A DNA stretch of 64,000 bases from CALBZE01 sp036381255. Lineage in GTDB: Bacteria > Gemmatimonadota > Gemmatimonadetes > Longimicrobiales > RSA9. Below the pieces are notes generated by a model. The model saw only the letters and a list, made by a program, of their open reading frames with translations, was not told the DNA's origin and made no database searches. Below, piece by piece: positions 8,376 to 15,912 of this stretch. Made by a program: the position numbers and the translations under genes. The DNA lies in contig DASVDG010000106.1 of NCBI GenBank assembly GCA_036381255.1, positions 1 through 64,000 of the forward strand, given 5' to 3'. Within the stretch, counting starts at the first letter, position 1. Each line of letters starts with the position of its first letter.

Positions 8376-9449
8376 ATGAGACACGCAGGCCGAATCGCCG
8401 CGGCGTTCGCCGCGGCCGGCGCACTCTCCGCGAGCCCGGCCGCGCTCGGTGCGCAGGAGCCGGAGCGCTACGCCTTCTCCGACGACGCCGTCGCCGTCTA
8501 CAACCTGGCGGGCGCGGTGAGCGTGGAGGCCGGGGACGGAGGCAGCATCGTGGTGGAGCTGCGCCGCGGCGGCGCGGACGCCGGCGAGCTGCGGGTCGAG
8601 ACGGGACGGATCGACGGGGCGCAGTCGCTGCGCGTGATCTACCCCGCGGACCGCGTCGTCTACCCGGAGCTGGGTTTCGGCTCGCGCACGTCGATCCGGG
8701 TACGCGACGACGGCACGTTCTACGATGACGACGGCGACGGCTGGTTCGGCGGCGGCGACCGGGTCACGATCGCCGGCTCCGGCAGCGGGCTGGAGGCGTT
8801 CGCGGACCTGCGGATCGCGGTGCCCGAAGGGAGGCGGCTCGCGGTCTATCTGGGCGCCGGGCGCGCGATGATCGCGAACGTGAACGGCGCGATCCGGGTC
8901 GAGACCGGGAGCGGCGCGATCGAGGCGGTCGGCACGCGTGGCGTCCTGGAGCTGGACACCGGCTCGGGGAGGGTAAGCGTTCGCGACGCGGAGGGCGAGG
9001 TCGAGGTGGACACGGGTTCGGGCCGCATCGACGTGCACGGCGTGCGCGGCAGCCGGCTCTATGTCGACACCGGCTCCGGCGGCGTGGAGGGCAGCGACCT
9101 GGCCGTCGAAGACCTGGAGGTGGACACCGGTTCCGGGTCGATCGAGCTGGCCGGCGTCCGGGCCGATGACGCGCGGCTCGACACGGGGAGCGGCTCGGTC
9201 CGGCTCGCGCTGCTCGAGGCCGTCCGGGACCTCGAGATCGACACCGGCTCGGGGAGCGTGACGCTGAGCGTGCCCGCGGAGCTGAACGCCGAGATCGAGC
9301 TGGACACCGGCAGCGGCGGCATCGACGTGGACCTGCCGCTCCGCGTCGTGCGCAGCGAGCGCAACTACCTGCTGGCGCAGGCCGGCCAGGGCGGCGGCAC
9401 GATCCGGATCGACACCGGCTCGGGCGGGATCCGCATCCGGTCGAACTAG
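8376..9449 (+). CDS. Secreted DUF4097-type beta-repeat protein (putative adhesin-like)
   Basis: A 357-residue exported protein; ATG 8376 opens a signal peptide (RIAAAFAAAGALSAS..ALGAQ). From about residue 175 the chain is built of nine units each starting with an [VLI][DE]TGSG turn followed by a short hydrophobic strand (for example VDTGSGRIDVHG, LDTGSGSVRLAL). This spacing of roughly 17-22 residues is typical of DUF4097, a right-handed parallel beta structure called putative adhesin. No membrane anchor is visible after the signal peptide. The DNA shows matching near-repeats of GACACCGGCTCGGG. The role is unknown; families like this often lie beside anti-sigma or envelope-stress genes, which are absent here. 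Confidence 0.75.
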   Translation: MRHAGRIAAAFAAAGALSASPAALGAQEPERYAFSDDAVAVYNLAGAVSVEAGDGGSIVVELRRGGADAGELRVETGRIDGAQSLRVIYPADRVVYPELGFGSRTSIRVRDDGTFYDDDGDGWFGGGDRVTIAGSGSGLEAFADLRIAVPEGRRLAVYLGAGRAMIANVNGAIRVETGSGAIEAVGTRGVLELDTGSGRVSVRDAEGEVEVDTGSGRIDVHGVRGSRLYVDTGSGGVEGSDLAVEDLEVDTGSGSIELAGVRADDARLDTGSGSVRLALLEAVRDLEIDTGSGSVTLSVPAELNAEIELDTGSGGIDVDLPLRVVRSERNYLLAQAGQGGGTIRIDTGSGGIRIRSN

Positions 9450-9477
9450 CGTCTCCGCCGGCGTTCCTTCCGGGAAC

Positions 9478-9524
9478 GAGCGCGGTCCTCCCGATACGGG
9501 TCGGGGGGGCCGCGCTCTCGTTTT
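9478..9524 (+). terminator. Terminator between convergent DUF4097 and phzF-like genes
   Basis: GAGCGCGG and CCTCCCGA on the left pair with TCGGGGGG and CCGCGCTC on the right around TACGGG; TCGTTTT follows at 9518-9524. It lies between two convergent genes and suits the plus-strand transcript. Confidence 0.7.
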
Positions 9525-9590
9525 CGGCAGGGCGTCCGGCGCCCGGCCGCACCCGCGTCGGCACCGGCGTCGGGCGGCCGGGCCGGCGGA

Positions 9591-10382
9591 TCAGTAGAGG
9601 ATCTCGCCGCGCAGCACGGTGACCGCGCGGCCGCCGAGGCGGACGCGGTCGCCGTGCACGGCGACGCGGATCGTGCCGCCGCGCGACGAAGCCTGGTAGG
9701 CCAGGAACCGGTCCTTCCCGAGCCGTCGCTGCCAGAAGGGGCCCAGCACGCAGTGCGCGGAGCCGGTGACCGGGTCCTCGTCGACGCCGACGCGCGGGGC
9801 GAAGAAGCGGGACACGAAGTCGAGCTCCGCCGCGTCGGCCGGCGCGGTCACGATGATGCCGCGCGCGTCGATGCGGCGCAGCGCGGCGAGGTCCGGCTCG
9901 AGCGCGCGCACGGCCGCCTCGTCCTCGAGCTCGACGAGCAGGTCGAAGCGGCTGCGGCCGACGTAGCGGGGCGCCGCGCCGAGCGCCGTGGCGAGGCCGT
10001 CCGGCACGTCGGCCGCCGACTCCGGCGTCGCCGGGAAATCGAGCACGATCCAGTCGCCGTCGCGTGCCGCGGTGAGCACGCCGCTGAGGGTGAAGAAGCG
10101 GGCGGTCGCGTCGGGCGGGAGGCGCCCCTCCTCCCAGAGCACGTGGGCGCTGGCGAGCGTGGCGTGGCCGCACAGCTCGACCTCGACGGCGGGCGTGAAC
10201 CAGCGCAGCCGGTAGCCGTCGGCCTCGGGGACGAGGAACGCGGTCTCCGAGAGGTTCATCTCGCGGGCGACGTCCTGCATCCAGGCGTCGTCGCGGGGCG
10301 CGTCGAGCACGCACACGGCGGCGGGGTTGCCGCGGTACGGCCCGTCGGCGAAGGCGTCGACCTGGGTGATCGGTGTCGGCAT
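9591..10382 (-). CDS. PhzF family isomerase/epimerase
   Basis: A 263-residue member of the PhzF/diaminopimelate-epimerase-fold family. Landmarks are the start QVDAFADGPYRGNPAAVC, the catalytic-glutamate region MNLSETAFL, the motif ELCGHATLASAH, and VDEDPVTGSAHCVLGPFW near the end, which is the family signature. Members isomerise small metabolites such as phenazine precursors; most are of unknown substrate and nothing nearby suggests phenazine synthesis. The start ATG at 10382 gives the usual PhzF length and leaves out a long arginine-rich upstream extension of the frame. It faces away from the M28 peptidase gene across a repeat-rich gap. Confidence 0.85.
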   Translation of the reverse strand: MPTPITQVDAFADGPYRGNPAAVCVLDAPRDDAWMQDVAREMNLSETAFLVPEADGYRLRWFTPAVEVELCGHATLASAHVLWEEGRLPPDATARFFTLSGVLTAARDGDWIVLDFPATPESAADVPDGLATALGAAPRYVGRSRFDLLVELEDEAAVRALEPDLAALRRIDARGIIVTAPADAAELDFVSRFFAPRVGVDEDPVTGSAHCVLGPFWQRRLGKDRFLAYQASSRGGTIRVAVHGDRVRLGGRAVTVLRGEILY

Positions 10383-10791
10383 GCGGTTCGTCGGATCAGG
10401 GTGGACGGGTGGCCGCAGCGCGTGGCGCGGTCCTGCGCGATGCGGCGCCGGGCATCGCGACGCGGCACGGCGCGGCACGGCGCGGGGCCGGCGCTCCGGC
10501 GCGCCCCGGCGGGCGGGACCGCCCGGCCGCCGGGGCGCGCGCAATGTACGGGGCGCGCGCGCAATGTACGGGTCGCGACGCGGGCGCGGCAACGCGCGCG
10601 GGGTCGCCCGCACCGCCCGCTCCGCCCGCCCGCACCGCCCGCGCGGCTCGCCCGGCGCCGGCGCCGTTCGCCCGCCGCTCGCCTTGCCGCTCGCCTTGCC
10701 GCTCGCCTTGCCGCTCGCCTTGCCGCGGCGATCGTGGCCGCCTAATGTACGTTCCGTTCTCCCCTGGGATTCCCGCAATCGCAAGAGCGCC
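10383..10791. repeat. Intergenic region with a 12-bp tandem repeat and repeated AATGTACG boxes
   Basis: The gap between the divergent phzF-like and M28 genes contains a 12-bp tandem repeat (GCCTTGCCGCTC, about five units, 10669-10728) and two near-identical 20-bp copies around GCGCGCAATGTACGG at 10532-10571. AATGTACG occurs a third time at 10744-10751, 41 bp before the M28 start codon, where a promoter would be expected. No gene is seen here. Confidence 0.55.
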
Positions 10792-13119
10792 ATGAAGCAA
10801 CGCGACGCTTCCCCCGATCCGGGCCGCGGGTGCGCAGCACCTGCGCGCCCCGCGACCGCATCCGATCCGACCGCCCTTCGCCCGTCCCGATGGTTCCGAC
10901 GCCGTCCCGTCGACTCGCCTGCGCCGTGGCCGCGCGGGCCGCGGCGGGCGCGGGCCGGCGCGGTGACCGCGGGCGCCGTGGCCGTCGCGCTCGCCCTCGC
11001 GCCGGCGCCCGCGGCCGCGCAGAGCCCGGCGTCGCCGGGCGCGCCGCGCGATGCCGCCGCGGTCACGGGCTTCTCGCCGGCCGCGGCAGCGGCCCAGCGC
11101 GCGATCGAGCGGCGGGTCCTCGACGCGATCCGCCCCGCGATGCTCGATTCGTTCAGCTACGCGCTGACCCGTGAGCCGCACGTGGCGGGCTCGCCGGCGC
11201 AGGCGCGCACGGCCGAGTGGGTGGTCGAGCGCACGCGCGGCTGGGGTCTCGAGAGCGAGGTCGCCACGTACCGCGTGTACCTGCCGTGGCCGACGGCGGT
11301 CGAGCTGGAGATGACGGCGCCGGAGCGGCGCGGCTTCGAGCTGCGCGAAGCGGTCGTCGCGTCGGACCCGGTCAGCGCGCTGCCGCAGTATCCGTGGGTG
11401 CTCGGGTACTCGGGGACGGGCGCGGTCGAGGGCGACGTCGTCTACGTGAACTACGGGCTGCACGAGGATTACGCGCGCCTCGACTCGCTCGGCGTGAGCG
11501 TCGAGGGGCGGATCGTCATCGCACGCTTCGGGCGGTCGTACCGCGGGATCAAGTCGCGGCTGGCCGAACGGCACGGCGCGATCGGGATCCTGATCTACAC
11601 GGACCCGATGGACGATGGATGGTTCCGTGGCGACGTGTACCCCGAGGGCCCGTGGCGGCACCCGACGTCGGTGCAGCGGGGGAGCGTGATGAACGGCTCG
11701 GGCGACCCGACGACGCCGGGTTGGGCGAGCGTCGAGGGCGCGGCGCGCGTCGAGCCCGGGAGCACCGGCGGGTTCGACCTGCCGGGGATCCCCGTCGTCA
11801 CGGTCTCGGCGGCCGTCGCCGAGCCGATCCTGCGCGCGCTGCGCGGCGCGGAGCTGCCGGACCAGGGGTGGCAGGGCGCGCTGCCGTTCCGCTACCACGT
11901 GGGGCCGGGCCCGACGCGTCTCCGCATGAAGGTCGAAGACGACCGGGAGGCGCACGGCTTCAAGGAGATCCGCAACACGATCGCGTGGGTCCGCGGCGCG
12001 GAGCGGCCGGACGAATGGGTGATCGTCGGCGGCCACCGCGACGCGTGGAACGCGGGCGCCGCGGACAACGTGAGCGGAACGGCATCCGTGCTCGCCGCCG
12101 CGCGCGCCGTCGCCGAGCTGGCGCGGGCGGGGACGCCGCCGCGCCGCACGATCGCGTTCGCGACGTGGGACGCGGAGGAGTGGGGGCTGATCGGCTCCGT
12201 GGAATGGGTCGAGGAGCGGGCCGAAGAGCTGGGCGCGAAGGCCGTCGCGTACCTGAACCAGGACGGCGTGGCCGGCGGCCCGCACTTCGGCGCGAGCGCC
12301 GCGCCATCGCTCAAGGCGCTGGTCCGCGACGTCGCGCGGGTGGTGCCGGACCCGGCCGGCGGCACCGTCTACGACCGCTGGCGCGCCCGCGTCGAGCCGC
12401 CGGACACCGCCGAGATCCCGCTCGGCAACCTGGGCGGCGGCAGCGACTTCGCGCCGTTCTACAACCACCTCGGCATCCCGAGCGCGGGGTGGGGCTTCGG
12501 CGGGAACGGCACGCAGTACCACGGCGCGTTCGACACCTACGCCTGGGTGTCGACGCACGCCGACCCGGGATTCCGGTACCACGCGACGACGGCCCGGCTC
12601 ACCGCCATCACGGCGCTACGGCTGGCGAACGCAGAGATCCTGCCTTACGACTACGCCGAGTTCGCCCGCGAGCTGCGCGAGCTGGTCTCCCGCCTCGCGA
12701 TCGAGGCGGGCGAGCAGCGCCTCGGCGACGCCGGGCTCGCCGCGCTCGACGTCGCCCTCGCCCGCATGGCCGAGGCCGCCGACGCGTTCGCCGCCGCCCG
12801 CGATGCCGCGCTCGCCGACGCGACCAAGGCCGCCGCGCCGCGCGCCGAGTCCGCGTTCGACGCGGCGAACCGCCACCTCATGCGCGTCGAACGGGCGATG
12901 ACCCGCGCCGAAGGCCTCGTCGGCCGGCCCTGGTTCCGCAACCTGATCTTCGCCTCCGACGCCCGCAACGGCTACGCGACGATCGCGCTGCCGAGCATCG
13001 CCGAGGCGATCCGCGCCGGCGACCGCGAGCGCGTCCGCCGCGAGGTCGAAGACCTCGCGGGGCGCGTCGACCAGGCGACGGCGCACATCCGGGCGGCGAC
13101 GGCGGAGTTGCGCGGTTAG
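10792..13119 (+). CDS. Secreted M28 family zinc metallopeptidase (PSMA-like, with PA domain)
   Basis: A 775-residue protein with the layout of glutamate carboxypeptidase II/transferrin-receptor-like M28B peptidases: signal region ending in ALAPAPAAAQ, a PA domain (GDVVYVNYG, GRIVIARFG, GAIGILIYTDP), the M28 catalytic domain, and a helical dimerisation domain. Likely zinc ligands and catalytic acids are His415 (GGHRDAW), Asp425 (AADNVSG), the EE pair near 462 (WDAEEWG), Asp491 (NQDG) and His577 (QYHGAFDTY), a complete set. It probably releases amino acids from peptides outside the cytoplasm. The start at 10792 gives an unusually long arginine-rich leader (~75 residues), so the true start may lie further in. 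Confidence 0.85.
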   Translation: MKQRDASPDPGRGCAAPARPATASDPTALRPSRWFRRRPVDSPAPWPRGPRRARAGAVTAGAVAVALALAPAPAAAQSPASPGAPRDAAAVTGFSPAAAAAQRAIERRVLDAIRPAMLDSFSYALTREPHVAGSPAQARTAEWVVERTRGWGLESEVATYRVYLPWPTAVELEMTAPERRGFELREAVVASDPVSALPQYPWVLGYSGTGAVEGDVVYVNYGLHEDYARLDSLGVSVEGRIVIARFGRSYRGIKSRLAERHGAIGILIYTDPMDDGWFRGDVYPEGPWRHPTSVQRGSVMNGSGDPTTPGWASVEGAARVEPGSTGGFDLPGIPVVTVSAAVAEPILRALRGAELPDQGWQGALPFRYHVGPGPTRLRMKVEDDREAHGFKEIRNTIAWVRGAERPDEWVIVGGHRDAWNAGAADNVSGTASVLAAARAVAELARAGTPPRRTIAFATWDAEEWGLIGSVEWVEERAEELGAKAVAYLNQDGVAGGPHFGASAAPSLKALVRDVARVVPDPAGGTVYDRWRARVEPPDTAEIPLGNLGGGSDFAPFYNHLGIPSAGWGFGGNGTQYHGAFDTYAWVSTHADPGFRYHATTARLTAITALRLANAEILPYDYAEFARELRELVSRLAIEAGEQRLGDAGLAALDVALARMAEAADAFAAARDAALADATKAAAPRAESAFDAANRHLMRVERAMTRAEGLVGRPWFRNLIFASDARNGYATIALPSIAEAIRAGDRERVRREVEDLAGRVDQATAHIRAATAELRG

Positions 13120-13160
13120 GGAGACCGCGCCGGCGGCTGGAACGCGGATTGCCGATGACG

Positions 13161-13645
13161 CCAGGGGGTCGGCGCGTGTGCGCCGACCCCCTGGCGGGAG
13201 CGGCGCCGGTGGCGCCGGGAGCGCGCCCTGTCGGGCGCGGGAGCGCCGGCCTGTCGGCCGGCGGGAGCGGCCGGCTGCGCCGGCCGGGACGGACCCTGGC
13301 GGGTCCGGGGGCGGGCGCTGCGCGCCCGGGGGCGCGGCCTTCGGCCGCGGGGGCGGCGGCTGCACTGCGTGCAGCGCCGGGGTGGCAGGGCGACCGTCTG
13401 GGCGTGTCCCAGCCGTCCCGGCGCGCGGAGCGCGCCGCCCCCGCCGGCGTCAGCCGGCGCCCCCGGCCGCGCAGCGGACGTCCCGGCGCGAAGCGCCGCT
13501 CCCCGCGCCGGAGGCGCGGCTCCCGGGCCGCAGGCCCGCACCCGCCCCGCAGGGGCGCCCCCGGCGCCCCCGGACCCCACGCGGCCGCGAGTCCGGCGCG
13601 ATGCGCCGTCCCCACGGCCGCACAACCAGGCGCGATGCGCCGAGC
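13161..13645. repeat. Array of about 17 short hairpins separated by GGGAGC/GGGGGC-type spacers
   Basis: This GC-rich gap is a chain of short palindromes with 3-4 base loops. In the left half (13161-13378) stems such as GGCGCC-GGT-GGCGCC, GCGCCC-TGTC-GGGCGC and GCGGCC-TTC-GGCCGC alternate with 5-6 base spacers reading GGGAGC or GGGGGC. In the right half (13420-13645) hairpins such as GGCGCG-A-AGCGCC, CGCGCC-GGA-GGCGCG and GGGCC-GCA-GGCCC alternate with GCCCCC/GCTCCC, the reverse complement. The halves are thus inverted relative to each other about an unpaired centre at 13380-13418. The first hairpin has a 15-bp stem (13161-13194). The last lies just before the protease start codon. No coding sequence is apparent. 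Confidence 0.8.
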
Positions 13646-13651
13646 TGCCGC

Positions 13652-14773
13652 ATGGGCGATTTCCGCATCGGTTCGATTCTCGGCTTCGAGATCCGCCTCG
13701 ACTTCTCCTGGTTCATCATCTTCTTCCTGATCCTCTGGGTCTTCACGTTCGGCGTGTTCCCGAGCAACTACCCGGGGCTGTCGAGCGTGGCGTATCTCGC
13801 GATGGGGGTGAGCGGCACGCTGCTCTTCTTCGCGTCGCTGCTGGCGCACGAGATCTCGCACTCGCTCGTCGCACGGGCGAAGGGGATCCCGGTCGAGGGG
13901 ATCACGCTCTTCATCTTCGGCGGGATGTCGCGCACGCGGATGGAGGCGGAGACGCCGGGCGACGAGTTCAAGATCGCGGGGATCGGGCCGCTGTCGAGCG
14001 TCGTGATCGCCGCGCTGTTCTGGGGCGTCGGCTGGCTGGCGCTGAGCGCGGGGTGGAGCCTCGCGGTCGTCGGCGTGGCGCAGTACCTGGCGCTGCTGAA
14101 CTTCCTGCTCGCCGTCTTCAACCTGCTGCCGGGCTACCCGCTCGACGGCGGGCGGCTGTTCCGGGCGGCGGCATGGAAGTACTCAGGGGATTACACGAAG
14201 GCGACGCGCTGGGCGACGACGGGCGGGAAATGGCTGGCGTACGTGCTGATCGCGTTCGGCCTGCTCTCCGTTTTCCAGGGGAATCTGGGCGGGCTGTGGC
14301 TCGTCCTGATCGGCTGGTTCCTGCGCAACGCGGCGGTCGCGAGCTATCAGCAGCATCTGCTGCAGCAGGTGCTCGAGGAGGTCCGCGCCCGGGACGCGAT
14401 GACGCCGGAGCCGGAGACGGTGCCGCCCGACCTCACGCTCCAGGAGCTGGTCGACGAGCACTTCCTCCGGCGCCGCTACCACGCGTTCCCCGTCGTCCGC
14501 GACGACCGGCCGCTCGGGCTGATCACGCTCGCGCAGGTGAAGGAGGTGCCGCGCGAGGAGTGGCCCCGGCGCACCGTCGCCGAGACGATGACCTCCGTCG
14601 ACCACGACAGCGTGACCGTGCGGCCGGAGGAGCGGATGTCCGACGTGCTCCAGAAGATGGAGCAGTCCGGCGCGCGGCGCGTGCTCGTCACCCGCGACGG
14701 ACACCTCGAGGGGATCATCACGACCGGAGACGTCGCGGGGTGGCTCCAGCGGGCGCGGGAGCTGGAGGGGTAG
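13652..14773 (+). CDS. Site-2 protease-like M50 membrane metalloprotease with two CBS domains
   Basis: A 373-residue polytopic membrane protein. The zinc motif is His66-Glu67-xx-His70 (LLAHEISHS) in the second membrane segment, with the third ligand Asp165 in NLLPGYPLDGGR. Further membrane segments follow to about residue 235. The C-terminal part has two CBS domains (about 250-305, AMTPEPETVP; about 310-370, TMTSVDHDSV), which in this subfamily are thought to bind nucleotides and regulate proteolysis. It would cleave substrates within the membrane, such as anti-sigma factors; none is encoded nearby. The start ATG lies directly behind the hairpin array and has no strong ribosome binding site. 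Confidence 0.88.
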   Translation: MGDFRIGSILGFEIRLDFSWFIIFFLILWVFTFGVFPSNYPGLSSVAYLAMGVSGTLLFFASLLAHEISHSLVARAKGIPVEGITLFIFGGMSRTRMEAETPGDEFKIAGIGPLSSVVIAALFWGVGWLALSAGWSLAVVGVAQYLALLNFLLAVFNLLPGYPLDGGRLFRAAAWKYSGDYTKATRWATTGGKWLAYVLIAFGLLSVFQGNLGGLWLVLIGWFLRNAAVASYQQHLLQQVLEEVRARDAMTPEPETVPPDLTLQELVDEHFLRRRYHAFPVVRDDRPLGLITLAQVKEVPREEWPRRTVAETMTSVDHDSVTVRPEERMSDVLQKMEQSGARRVLVTRDGHLEGIITTGDVAGWLQRARELEG

Positions 14774-14938
14774 GGGACGCGCGCGCGTCAGGCCCCGCGC
14801 GGCGCCCCGCCTCGCATCCTCCGAGCGCCGTCGGCCACTGTACGCCACTGCGCCACGCGCGTCGAGAATCCGGCGCCCGCCGCGCAGGGCGCTGTGCCGG
14901 GGCTGGACCCCGCCCCGGCTCGCCCTTACGTTCCTGAC

Positions 14939-15754
14939 ATGTACGTAATCCCCCGCGACCGACTCCCCGAGGGTTTCGCCGAGCGGATCGACCACCCCCC
15001 GTCCGAGCCGGCGCCGACGCGGCCGGCGGCGACGGTCGTGCTGCTGCGGGACGGGGCCGACGGGCCCGAGATCCTGCTGCTGCGCCGCCACCGGTCGAGC
15101 GGGTTCGTGCCGGGCGCGTTCGTCTTCGCGGGCGGGCGGGTCGATGACGCGGACGGCGACCCGCGGCTGCTCGACCGGGTCGACGGGCTGGACGGGCGCG
15201 CAGAGCCGGCGCCGGCGTTCTGGATGGCGGCGGTGCGCGAGGCGTTCGAAGAGGCCGGCGTGCTGCTGGCGCGCGACGCGGACGGGCGCGCGGTCCCGGA
15301 CTCCGGGCGCGATCCGGCGCTCGCGGAGTGGCGCGAAGCGCTACTCTCGGAGCGCGCATCGCTTCACGAGCTGCTCGAGGCTCGCGAGTTGCGCCTCGCG
15401 CTCGGCGACGTCGTCTACTGCGCGCACTGGATCACGCCGGTCGCGGAACCGCGGCGCTACGACACGCGTTTCTTCCTCGCGCGGCTGCCCGACGGCTGCG
15501 ACGCGTGCATCGACGAGCGGGAGATGACCGAGGCGGTGTGGATCACGGCCGCCGACGCGCTCGCGCGGTTTCGCGCGGCACGGCTGCCGATGGTCTTCCC
15601 GACCGTCGCGACGATCGAGTCGCTGGCGCCGTATCGCTCGGTCGCGGAGGCGCTGGACGCGTTCCGCGGCCGCCCGGTCGAGCCGGTCCTGCCGCGCCTG
15701 GTCCGCACCGCGGAGGGCGTGACGATCGTCGTCGACGGCGACCGCGCGCCGTGA
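14939..15754 (+). CDS. Nudix hydrolase (NUDT19/NUDT7-like)
   Basis: A 271-residue protein. The N-terminal half has RPAATVVLLRDGADGPEILL and GAFVFAGGRVD. A 35-residue insert then separates the first glycine-rich part of the Nudix box from its helix, AAVREAFEEAGVLL, which holds the metal-binding REAFEE residues. That split box and the later HWITP and RYDTRFFLA segments are seen in the NUDT19/NUDT7 group that acts on CoA or acyl-CoA diphosphates. Substrate is inferred only from resemblance. The start ATG at 14939 gives MYVIPRD and no better start is visible. Confidence 0.8.
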   Translation: MYVIPRDRLPEGFAERIDHPPSEPAPTRPAATVVLLRDGADGPEILLLRRHRSSGFVPGAFVFAGGRVDDADGDPRLLDRVDGLDGRAEPAPAFWMAAVREAFEEAGVLLARDADGRAVPDSGRDPALAEWREALLSERASLHELLEARELRLALGDVVYCAHWITPVAEPRRYDTRFFLARLPDGCDACIDEREMTEAVWITAADALARFRAARLPMVFPTVATIESLAPYRSVAEALDAFRGRPVEPVLPRLVRTAEGVTIVVDGDRAP

Positions 15755-15841
15755 CGGAACCCGTCGCTCCCCCGCGGGTTCCACCCCTTCGGGAGCGCGG
15801 CACCCCCACGCACCCGCCCTCCCGATCTCGACCCGGACGCC

Positions 15842-15897
15842 GAACGCAGAACGCTGAATCCTGAATGCTGACAACTGACAACTGACCACTGACAACT
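15842..15897. repeat. Eight tandem heptamers (GAACGCT/GACAACT family)
   Basis: From 15842 the sequence reads in exact 7-base phase GAACGCA, GAACGCT, GAATCCT, GAATGCT, GACAACT, GACAACT, GACCACT, GACAACT. It is much richer in A and T than its surroundings and ends 15 bp before the next start codon. It resembles short tandemly repeated heptamers known from other bacterial phyla such as cyanobacteria. Confidence 0.8.
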
Positions 15898-15912
15898 AAA
15901 CCCCCGACCCCC

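Noticed and set aside
13161..13645. CRISPR array
   Set aside because: No constant repeat, spacers of only 5-6 bases and varying palindromes; no cas genes nearby.
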